Source of the DNA: Vitis vinifera
Taxonomy: Eukaryota > Streptophyta > Magnoliopsida > Vitales > Vitaceae
Direction: 5' to 3'
DNA: 64,000 nt
Assembly: GCF_030704535.1 (NCBI RefSeq)
Contig: NC_081812.1
Span: forward strand, 15,597,001-15,661,000
Shown piece by piece: positions 12,468 to 23,100 of this stretch (the first letter of the stretch is position 1; every line of letters begins with the position of its first letter). The position numbers and the translations under genes are program-made. The notes under the pieces were generated by a model that saw only the letters and a program-made list of their open reading frames with translations, did no database searches and was not told the DNA's origin.

Positions 12468-14140
12468 ATAATTGTAGACCCTCATTTAAGGCTCATTTTC
12501 ATGCAGGTTATTTTACCAGGTGTCACAATCCTGGAAGGCCACATGTCGATTCCCAATTGATCTTTATGGAATCACAATAGTGGTTAGAGAGTGCAATAAG
12601 GAGGAAACACATGTGAGGAAAATCAGGAGGAACATGTTTTCGGTTATAAATAGCAGGTTTTATTGCTTGAGGAGGAGGGGATTCTGTTGCTGACGGAGAT
12701 TTTTGAGGAAAGGCCTTTCTTGGAGGGCAAGTTTTTATAAAGTGGAAAACATACTAGTTTTCTTGGGGGTCTTTTGGAAAGCAAGCAAGGGTTAGAGAGA
12801 GATAAAAAAAACCAGAGAGGAAGTAGCTTGAGAGAAGACAAGAGAGGTTTGAAAAGATCAGTTGAGGAGTGAAACGATTTTGCTAAGAGAAATAGAGAAA
12901 CCGAATTCTTGCTTGAAGAAGGGGAACATCAACTTTGGGCAAATCAACCAAGCATAACAAGAGCTTCAAGTGCACTAGTTGGGATTCAGGGGGGGCAACG
13001 GTTTCTCTCACCAACCAAAGTCTGTACAGGAAACAACACTCATTGCATGGCCACCTTTGGGCCACGTGTCATCTCTCACTCAAACATCCTTGATTTTTTA
13101 AAATAATTTCCCAAATTCTTTTCTCCAAACATTTTTCCAGATTTTATTTTTGTTTTTATTTTTCTAAATAAATCCACTCTTCAACTTTTTCATCCTTAGT
13201 AAAAATCCCATTTTAAATAAAATTTGCGGCCATTTTCTTCGGCAAGCAATCTTCACATCATCCATGATTTTTAAAATATTTTAAAATAAGCATAAATTTA
13301 ATTTCGTAATTCCAAGTGATGGAATTTACGGAATTGATTCATGCAAAAATAAAATGGGCTTTGGTGGGGGCCCAACATCGGTGATTGTTTCCTCATAAAA
13401 TGAACTTGATTGAACTGTGATATCTGATGATTTATTACTCGGTTTAGTGACATGTGTGCTATATTTTATGTTCATTATTATGCACTAACCTCATCTCCTA
13501 ATTAGCGCATTGTCGTTTGTTGCCAAGGTACGCACCTGCTCTCATTCTGACTATTCCACATGCATGTTTTAGCTTTCAGTGTGTGATTATGTTTATATCC
13601 ATTGATTTCCTTACCAATTGTCATGATTGCTTCATTTCATCAGTAAAGACCAGTTTTTAGGGACTTAGAGAGATGTTACGGTCTTTACGTACCTTCTTGA
13701 TAAGTAACCTAACCCTCGAGCCCACATTTGATTTTTCACATATCACCTTTTCCAAAATAAAGAGTCACACTTAGAGTTTTATTTTTTATTTTGTTTGCCC
13801 TTTCAAAATAAAACAAAAATAAGTGACGACTCCAAGTCATTTTCAAATAAATAAATCATTTTTTCAAATAAAAAACAAGTTTGCCATCGAGTGGGAGCGT
13901 ATGAGCAGAAATACGGGTCCACAATAATTTTTGAAAAGGGTTTTGATGTTGGTTGAGTTGTAAATTTTAAAATTTTCCACGGTAGAAATGGAATTAATGG
14001 CATGTCACCTAGTTATGAAAAAACTAAAGGTCAATTGGGAATGTAGTTCTGAGAAAGCTAGAAGTCTATGGGGGAAACATAATTATGGGAAAGTTAAAGG
14101 TCTATTGGGAACGTAGTTATGGAAAAGCTAAACGTATGTT
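12362..14140. repeat. Degenerate minisatellite interrupted by the solo LTR
   Basis: Related units of about 35 bp, with the core GGGAAAGCTAAAGGTCTATTGG followed by AACGTAGTTAT, occur at 12362-12440 and again at about 13990-14140. The 1451-bp solo LTR at 12473-13923 and its duplication ATAAT lie between the two blocks. Removing the LTR would bring them together, so the repeat is the older structure. Confidence 0.6.
12473..13923 (+). mobile_element. Solo LTR, 1.45 kb, target duplication ATAAT
   Basis: The element begins TGTAGACCCT and ends CGGGTCCACA, near-perfect inverted termini typical of a Ty3/gypsy LTR. ATAAT flanks it on both sides (12468-12472 and 13924-13928). A TATAAATAG motif at about 12645 gives the + orientation. 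There is no internal gag-pol. Reading frames inside it (for example 12644-12841 and 12909-13106) are not credible genes. It is inserted into an older repeat that continues on both sides. Confidence 0.85.
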
Positions 14141-14726
14141 GGAACATTTTCAAAAATTGTCATAACGCATAATTATTGAAAATAATTTTCAAAAATAGCT
14201 TTACATGTTTCCTAAAAACAAAAGTTAAAAAAAAAATATATATTTCACAAAATATAAATATTTACTCCCTTTTAAAAAAATTTAAAATTAAAGCACTAAA
14301 AAATACCTTAATTTTTTTAAAATAATATATTTTTTAATTTAAGTTTCTAAATTTTATTATATTTTATATAAAAATTATTGAATTAATGTTAAATTCCATT
14401 TCATCCTTGTGTTTTAAAAGAAAATGATTTTGATCATACTCAAAATGGAAAATACGATTTTGACCATTCATTTGATCATGTGTTCATGCACCAATTGGGA
14501 GAATCCATATCCAAAAGGGGTATATTAGTATCCCTCTCATGGTTTATCCAAGCAAGGTATTCTGATAATACGAGACAAATAAGACCCTGCAGCCAAACAC
14601 TCCACATTTTGAGTTACGCGATGTGGACATTGGAAAAAACCTTATTTAAGGGTAAAGCGTGGCCTCGGCAGTCAGCGAGAGAGAGCAAGAGGGAAGAGAT
14701 TTAGAGAGCATCGTCGAATCAGAGAA
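14141..14726. other. Intergenic and promoter of the ATP synthase subunit gene
   Basis: The left half is AT-rich and unassigned. The last 100 bp before the ATG at 14727 are GA-rich (GAGAGAGAGC, AGAGGGAAGAGA) and probably form the 5' UTR. No convincing TATA box was identified. Confidence 0.5.
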
Positions 14727-16451
14727 ATGGCGAAATTCGATCCCTGGCCGGTGTTTTTCAGGAGAGAATGGAACCGTAACTGGCCATTCTTGGTTGGATT
14801 CGCCATAACTGGCACCATCATCACCAAGTTCTCTCTTGGCCTCACTGGTAATCTCTTTCTTCATTCATTTCTTTTCCTTTGATACCTGATAAGACTCATT
14901 CGCTGATTCGATTTCAACTATTTGTCAGAGGAGGATGCCAAGAACTCTCCCTTCGTGCAGAGGCACAAGAGGTGCGTCTCCGATTTTTGCCCTATTTTTC
15001 AGATCTGTATATAATTAGGGTTTTTTTTTCTCTATTTTGAAATCGATTGTTGGTTTAAGAAATTGATTACTTAAAATTGATATGATCAGGCTGTTTAGGG
15101 GGTTGAAATATTACGACAGGGAAAATATTCTACGATGCAAAACGTTTTTAGTGAAAATAAACGAACCCAAGTCTTTGGTTATAATTCAGCTTGTAGCTAA
15201 ATTTGTGGAAAACGAAGCATGTGCCTTTGGGATTTTACCTTCCATGTTGTGGATTCCCCATCTCGATGGGGTATTTGGTTGCCTAAACACACATTGTAGT
15301 GTACTGAGGCTTTTATTTCAATCTTAGAAACTGCCAGAGAATGGGGGGAAAGAAGAGAAAAAGGAAATAAAGAAAAAAGAGAACATTAACAGTTTATTTT
15401 GTTAATTGCGATGATAAAAATGAAGCAATGAATATAATGATATATTGAATTTTTTACTCTTTTAAGGTCTTCATTTTTTTTTTAAAAAAGTCTGAATAAA
15501 GTTAGGGAAAGAGTGGGATGAAACAATACACTAAGAGTACGTTTGATAGTGATTCTAGAAAACATTTTTAGTATTTTTTATACTTAAAAGATAAAAATTT
15601 TCAAGTGTTAGAAATGTTAAAAACATTTTTTAAAATCATTGCCAAACACACTAAGTATCTTCCCCTATTATTTCCTATACATGGTTTTTAGATCCATACA
15701 GTGCCTTAAGAAGTAGAAAAGCATGCATGACAGGGGTGTTCTTGTGCTGCCCCTTTTTTCCTTCTGATTTGTTACCTTGGCTGACAACACCAATACTACA
15801 GTTTCCATAATAATAACAATTGCTTCATCCATCTCCACAATCAATTCTTTGATATCAAAACAGTGTATTTCCAAACGAATGGATGTTGAATTCCTCTAGT
15901 TTCGTATTCCTTGTGCGATTCCAAGAGTACCCTCTAAATACACTCTCCGTTTATTGGCTAGGAATGGTGTTTGATATTTATCTTTATTTTTCACTGGAAG
16001 GAATCCTTTGTACTATGAGTCTGTCCATATCCCTCTTTTTTCTGGAAGAATCCATATACTGCGTTGTTATGCTAGTATTCCTAGAATATTTAAACAATTT
16101 GTTGGCATCTGGTCTTGTTTTCTTTTCTTCTTTTTTTCTTTTCTTTCTCTTCATAATTAGCAGTTTACTTGAATGTTTTTCCTATAGCTTTTAAATTGGC
16201 AGCTTACAGCCATAATTGTTTAGTTGATAACTATCTATTTGACATGTTATAGTTTATATTAATATATTGTTGTCAATCTTCCTAGATTGCCATATGTTTA
16301 TTGATTCTTCACTTGTTGCCTATATTTTATGCATTAAATTTGTCAATGTGACAGTTAACTTGGTTTTGCTTATGTAAAAAAGACATTACCCTATTGATTA
16401 TAGGGTATGCAAAATTTCTAGATTTTGAAGCGTTGGGTTCCTTGCAGGTGA
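14727..16451 (+). CDS. ATP synthase 6-kDa subunit, mitochondrial
   Basis: Small plant-specific subunit of mitochondrial F1Fo-ATP synthase (MtATP6). Exon 1 (14727-14847) encodes MAKFDPWPVFFRREWNRNWP and then a single hydrophobic helix (FLVGFAITGTIITKF). Exon 2 (14929-14971) encodes EEDAKNSPFVQRHK. Exon 3 supplies only the last base of the final Arg codon and the TGA (16448-16451); the rest of exon 3 is 3' UTR. All junctions are GT-AG. The product is 55 residues, equal to the Arabidopsis relatives, and ends in the basic HKR expected for the family. Intron 2 (1476 bp) holds a MITE. An alternative acceptor before 15091 would replace the end with a longer, unconserved tail and is judged less likely. 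Confidence 0.9.
15536..15647. mobile_element. 112-bp MITE in intron 2, hAT-like
   Basis: The inverted ends GTTTGATAGTGAT and GTTTGGCAATGAT enclose an AT-rich core. A perfect 8-bp duplication ACACTAAG flanks it (15528-15535 and 15648-15655), as in hAT-superfamily insertions. It has no coding capacity. It sits inside intron 2 of the ATP synthase subunit gene, and a relative lies at 8864. Confidence 0.8.
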
Positions 16452-17079
16452 ATTCCCAAATGCCTATGCAGCATTGAATCAGCAATATGCCTCTTCCCAT
16501 GGAGAGGACAGTTAATATGTTTCTGCAGTCATGTTATCCAATAATAACAGAATGCCTTCAAGACTAGTTCTGAATTAATTTTGTAATTCATCACTTCTCC
16601 CATTCCTCTCCCTTTTTCTTTCATGGATTTATTAGTCTTGAAGTTTATGATCATTGATCAACTGGGCAGCCTTGGTGGGCAAGTAATGGGATATTTGACA
16701 GTGAGCTTTCTTTTATGTGCATGATGCAATTACATAGATTGCGTTAGAATTTGAATCTGCTGAAATCAATTTGGGAGGTTGCTTTTTCCCCTAAAAAATG
16801 TTAATTGGTTGTTGGTGTGAATGCTATGTGTTTTCAATAACCTAATGTTGAAGGGCCATCGGGACTTTATTCTTTTTTTTTTTTTTTGTCTGTTACTTAA
16901 AAGTTTAGGAGGCAGTCCATGTAAATTTGTTTTTTGTAGATGCATTCCCATATCTCTAGTTGGTTTAGAAAGTAAATGGGCATAATGATAAAGAAAAACA
17001 AGATAAAAAAACAAAAAAAACAAAAAAACAAAATTAGTACGAGATGATTCAAAAGTTATAATAAATTGCAAACAAACAC
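16452..17079 (+). other. 3' UTR of the ATP synthase subunit gene, then intergenic
   Basis: The first 200 bp or so should be 3' UTR transcribed from exon 3. A-rich and T-rich runs follow (16871-16888 and about 17000-17035). No further gene is seen before the inverted repeat. Confidence 0.5.
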
Positions 17080-18190
17080 ATGATATAAATCAGTTTAAAT
17101 AGTTTAGTCATAAGGTAAGATGAGATACTCATAATTTAAAACCTATGACTTATATTTTCATTAGTACAAGTGAACATGAAAATAAAAAAATCATGGTTTA
17201 TGTTATAACTTGTTGATGAAATGATTTTAATGTTTTTTGTCTTAATCTTTCTATGTTGATTTTCAGTTGAACAAATCGGAAGAATAGCTATAATTCTTTA
17301 ATTTATAACTTTTTGTCACATGTTCAATAACTTTATCCTCTCAGACTCCATTTCTTCCTTCATATTACACTCAACATTACTTTCTACACTTAGAGGGCCT
17401 TATTGGGTATCGTCTTTTCTAATCTCTTTCATTTTATTCTTATTTTCAATTGCATTAGCATCTTTCTTCATCTGTTTTAACTCCTTGCCCTTTATTTTGC
17501 TATATTTTGGACATGCTTTGGGTATTGTGGCGATTGACCTCGTAGTACGATTTGCACCCTTAAAGTAGGATGATTTTGATTTCGACTTTTATTTGAATTG
17601 AGATCATGATTTGGGGTTGACTTCAAAATCTTGTAATATGAAGAAATCATAAGTCAACCCCAAATCACTACCTCAATCCAAGTCATAGTTGAATTAAAAT
17701 CGTCTTATTCTAAGGATATTCTACTATGAAGTCAATCACTTAAATGCCCAAAAAATACCCTAAACAGAGCAAAGTAGAAGGTAAGGAGTTAAAGCGGGTG
17801 AAAAAGGAGATTGAAGCAAATGGAAATAAGAATGGGAAGGCGAGTGGAAAGTATGAGATGCCTAAAAAGGCTTTTTAAATGAAAAAAAGTAATGTTGAGT
17901 GTGATGTGAAGGAAAAAATGGGGTGTGAGAGAGTAAAGTTGTTGAAGATGTGAAAGAAGTTAAAAATTGAGGAATTATAGTTATTCTTGTGGTTTGTTAA
18001 GTTGGAAATTAAGATGGGAAGATTGAGACAAAAAACATTAAAATCATCTCATTGACAGGTTATAGCGTAAATCATGATTTTTTTGGTTTTTATGTTCACT
18101 TAATTTAATAGATTTTAAATTATAAGGAATATGTCATCTTATCTCATGAATATAATCTGTGTAAATTGATTTATTTTATGTCTGTAGTGA
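17080..18190. repeat. Long inverted repeat, about 540-bp arms, 27-base loop
   Basis: The left arm (about 17080-17623) and right arm (about 17651-18190) are reverse complements along nearly their whole length. At the centre GATTTGGGGTTGACTT (17608-17623) faces AAGTCAACCCCAAATC (17651-17666) with only 27 bases between. Matching blocks continue outward, for example CACTCAACATTACTTT and ATTTTAATGTTTTTTGTCT in the left arm against their complements in the right. By eye the arms agree at roughly three quarters of positions. The hydrophobic frame at 17320-17568 lies wholly in one arm and is not credited. This is a foldback transposon or an inverted duplication able to give a hairpin RNA. Confidence 0.85.
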
Positions 18191-20174
18191 TTTTTTATAT
18201 TTTTGCATAAGCTTTATTTTTTAGATCATGTCTATTACGTTCTAATTGTGGAAATGCTTCGACAGGAAATGAACTCCTTAAACTTGATTTTGATTCACTC
18301 ACATGGGTGCCAAGCTTTGCACATATATCTAACATTTTTGAGATCGTGAAATGGGTTCTTTCAATTTAAAGTTGTTATTAGTCATGGTTTTATTTTCTTT
18401 AGCTTTCATTTGGTTAAGAGAAAAATAAATAAAACAATTTCCTTTGGTTGAACATTTTTCGAACCGGTTAATAAGTTTTGTGGGTTATTTATTTTGAATT
18501 TACTACTCCTGCCATTCTAGAATATTCATGGTGGAGTCTATTTCTGATCAAACAATATTACTCTTTTACTATTATGATAGGTAAAGATCATATTAAAAGC
18601 ACTAAGGGATAAAGAGAAAATTTCCCCACCGCACTAGTGCGCAATCGATCAATGAAGCCCAACATGGAAAAAGAGCTATCACCTGTACACTCTTGTCCGA
18701 CTCCCAACATATGGATAAATGATTGTTTGGTACTTGATATGGATAGCTTGGTATCTTTTTTAAATATTCGCAAAAGTTGTCGAGTGTTTTTCTTTCCAAT
18801 TGGTTTAAAATGAGCACAAATGAGCTATCTTTCATGTTTTCATTATTTTCTTCTTGACAAGAGATCCCATTATTTTTCTTCTAGACAAAAGGTACATGTT
18901 ATAATCAATTGTTTTTCTTCTCTCTTGTACAAATAGCATCAATTTGAGATTCCATTCTCCTCTCCTTATCTTGTCTAAATCTTAATCATGTATGTGTCCT
19001 CAATAATTTGGGGTTCCAACACCCTTAAGCCCATTATTCTTCCACATTTTCAAGCATCTTTAATGATGACTATTGAGAATAAGATAGAGAAGACTACATC
19101 CACACCACCTAATTCGAGACTTCACCCTCAACCCATTTCTCACCCTAAAATGTCATAAAGTTTTCTCGCCTCCTTTTAAATAACATAATATAAAAGTTTT
19201 CTATTTAAAAAATTTAAATATTTTAACCATAAATATTATTAAAAATAAAATAAAAAATTATGATTTTAAATAAAAAATATTGATATATGATATAATTTTT
19301 ATTTTAAACATTAAATTAATATATATTTTATATTATTTTTTAATCATTTCATAAATTAAATATAAGCATAATATAACACAACATATTACATTAGATATGC
19401 TCCTTTAGAACATCATGTCTATAAGATATATCCATTCATATTATAGCTACCAACTAACCAAACGTAGCTATAATATGTTTTTAATAATAATAATAATTAT
19501 TATTATTATTAAAAACATATTATTGCAAAATAGTTAGGGAAAAGCAACTACCCGTACAGCATAAATTGGTATGTTTTGCTGGAATTAGGACATTCAAATT
19601 TCGCTAAGAACTTTGGAGGTCCAGCGCAAGGAAAATGTACAATATGGATTAAGGAATATTGACGGATTTGGCTGAGGCTTGAGGAATTTATCATGAAAAC
19701 AGAGGCATCCCTCCTCCCCTTTCCTACCTCAATCTGATGGCAACCGTCAAGAAATGACCTGTTTCCAAGTCCAGGTATTGCACGAATATTCGTTAGGTGC
19801 TGATTGGTTACCATTTTTTAAGGGCTTCACGCTTTCAGCCACCTTCAAAAATCCCGTAAAACCAACGTACATCAAATCAAAACACACAGCTTACTCACCG
19901 CACAAGGACGACTTCAGAAATAAACCAACACGCAATTCTCACAGCTATACAAGGGCAACATAAAATAGAAGCGTTGTTCATGCCACAATTTGTCAAAAGG
20001 CATTGGGACTGAAAGCTGTAGCAAAGATTGAAGAGCATCCATTTGACAAGGGCCAAGGCATTAGCTAATTTTACCCTCTTTTTTCTACTACCACTTTAAA
20101 CAAAATTCGGATAAAGAGTTGACATATACATTACAAATACACAGAAGCAAACCCAGACTTTGAATCCGTTGCTT
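18191..20174. other. Intergenic, no gene found
   Basis: About 2 kb between the inverted repeat and the 3' end of the KNL2-like gene. A perfect AT palindrome at 19470-19523 is listed separately. Some bases next to 20174 should be 3' UTR of the KNL2-like gene. Otherwise nothing recognisable. Confidence 0.5.
19470..19523. repeat. Perfect 54-bp AT palindrome
   Basis: The left half ends in (TAA)n and the right half is its exact reverse complement in (TTA)n, bounded by ATGTTTTTAA and its complement TTAAAAACAT. There is no spacer at the centre. It probably arose by expansion of a TAA/TTA microsatellite inside a short AT-rich foldback element. Confidence 0.9.
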
Positions 20175-23100
20175 TTACATTTTGGCGGCACATGCCGACA
20201 CAATGATGTAACCTGTGGAGAATAGATGGAAAAGAGTTAAGAAAGAAATGATGAGGAAGCACAAATACAGTCCCTATTGCATGTTGGTCATTATTAAGAA
20301 CACATAAATTACAAGCCAATGGACATAAACAAAATCATTCCAACAGATTCTAAATAGCCTATAGTCTTCCCTTTCTGTTCATAATTTCCCATTTACAGAT
20401 CATACAGATGCATCTCCTTGTGCCTTGTTGAGAAACTTGTCCAATTCAGCCAGTAGAATATTGCTCCAAATAGGAAAATTCTATAGTATCTTCGAAGCTA
20501 CAATACCTCCAAAATCTCAACTGTCTGGAGGCATCATACGTCAATTGTAGTGTTGAATGACCCTCCAGCAGAAAGCCATGAATAAGTGTCTAGCAGAAAT
20601 GCCTTACAACTGGAGGTTCACTCATTTCCTTGAAAGAACAGGGAAAATGAATTCCAGAATACATTGCATGTTGAGGTAGCTTTTCTTAAACAGGACTTTT
20701 AATACCCAAGCAGACCACATTTTCTGGATCTTCAGCCATCTTATTAACAATTTGATCCAGACATTGCTTTAAATTTGTGAATTTACCTTTATGAGATTAC
20801 TCTATTTCAACAGCGGATTGGGAGAAGCCCCAGAGTTCATTTGAGTGGCCTCTGCTTTCCCTGAGGCTCAGATCTACTCCCTACCAACAAGGTGAAGAGG
20901 CCTATTAGCTGCAGGTATATTCAAGATTTTTAGATGAGTTGAACACAAGAAGACCTGGCTAACTTAAAATGCAAACCACCCGTTACCACCTGAGCCATGC
21001 CCCAGGGGCAGGTTAATCCACTTAAACAGCTTAAAATAACAATTGTCAATCAAAGAGGTAAACCAGCTGTAGAAGGAGAGCTAGAATCTCATGCTTTTAA
21101 CAAAAATATGACTTCAAGGGCAAAATAGTGGAGCAAGGGAGGCAGTGCCTCCAAATAATAGGATAAATTATTACATGGACAAGTGGTGATTCAATACATA
21201 ATTCATGCACAGCAGAATAGGTATTTTGTTGTTTGCTTTTCTTTATTGAGCCTTGTAACTTCTAAGGATGTAAAAACATTCATGAGTTGGGACCCATCAT
21301 CACTGCAATTAAAATCCAGGTGTACCTACTTAACATCTCATTTTTTTTTTCTTTACAGTTTTCAGCATTGTGTTCATTTCTACATTACTACCATTGTAAG
21401 ACATTCACCTTAGTTTTCTTTCTAAGTGGCAACAGAAGTACCAGATTTCAGTCATAAGTGTGTTAACTACACAAACCTCTAGATGGTTCTACCACATGCA
21501 GGACTTCCTGAATTCCAGTAATTCTCCGATCCTGAAAATGAACAAAATCATAATGTTTTCATTCTTGCATAAAAAAAAACAGAAACATAACTGAAACATG
21601 CATTTTCTAATGCTGGATAACTAATAGAGTTGAAGTATAAGTACAAGTAAATTTGGAGGGCTCATATTCCAAATGATTACATACGGAAACACTAAAGGGA
21701 TGTTTGATAAGAATATTAAGTAATTCAGAGACCAAACACATCAAGCAAAATTACATGTGTTTCAAAATGTAAATGATGTAGCACTTAAAAGGTAGATTCT
21801 ACTAAAAGATTACCTAAAATATTAAGTCAAAGAGACCTAACTGAACCCTTAAAGCATAACACCTTAAGGGTTTTTAAAAATTTATGACTTTTGACCAGAT
21901 CTTTTACCCTCTCTTTTTTATGCCAAATTCCTATTTAGTTTAGAATTCTTTTGCAATGAATTTTAATCACAAAGAAATTATGTCAATCCTGATTTCTTTC
22001 TACTTTTCCATTTTGTTTATGAAAATATTTTAATTTATTGAAAATGAGTTCTTATTTAAAGAACCAAAGACACAAAAGTGTTAGGTCGAATGAAAAATAA
22101 ATAAATTATATCATGAGCTTTTTAGAATCTGTAAACAATAAAAAGGCATGTCACATTAATATGTCAAATGTTAGACCAAAAGGAAAGCTCATATCGACAG
22201 ATTTGCATTTCCAATTTTTTAACTATAGGGAAACATTTGAGTTTGTATACAATATTCTTCAATAGCCTACAAAAGACCAATGTTCCTATATGTTGTATAA
22301 TCCAACATGTGGTTAGCCACAAACACTTTAGTAATGGCATGTTGACAAATCTGTAATGAATCTAATTATATTCAACATCTAAATTTAAATTGAAACCAAT
22401 AATTCACTTCTACAATACACTACCTAATCTTTTAGCACTTTGATTCAGCACTACAGTTTTCAAAACTTTATTTTTAGTTGGATGAAACACGCTCCCTTAC
22501 ATAGTCAAGCAAAAAAAGGGAAAGTACTAAAGGAAGATAATGTGCATTTGGCACTATGCTAAAATAGAAAGACGAGGAAAATGGAAGGAAATTATCTAGT
22601 AGCTTTCAATAAGGGAAAATTAAAACAATTAGGGTCATCAGGCAGAAAATTTTATGGACAAAACCAACAAACACTACACCACACCCAAACCAAACCCACA
22701 ACTCACCATGCACCCACCCCAAACATGTGTGTGTGTGTGTAAACAGTTTAAGATATGCATTCATGTGTCTGCTGAACAGATACAAAAGTCAAGATAAGAA
22801 ACCATGTATGAGGCAGGAAGATATCACGAACCGCATCATAAACTGCCTTTTGGTTGCGCCAGAAATCTAGGGAAGGTAAAAGTAGTCTTCCTGCAAAAAA
22901 TTAAACTTGATAAACAGAAAAGCTAACACAAATGTGGAAAGCAACAGATGAGTATACATAGAAGAGGAAAGAACATTTTTTGGTTTATAAAGGGTGTATC
23001 CAAACATCCCATGGAGATAAAATCATTCATTACCAAATTTCATAGCATAGCAAGGCAAAAGGTTCATGCTTAAAAGATTTCAAGAAATTATATCATTTAG

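Noticed and set aside
15883-16194. 103-codon hydrophobic frame
   Set aside because: It lies inside intron 2 of the ATP synthase subunit gene, is T-rich and matches no family.
17320-17568. 82-codon hydrophobic frame
   Set aside because: It falls in one arm of the inverted repeat and its composition follows the T-rich arm.
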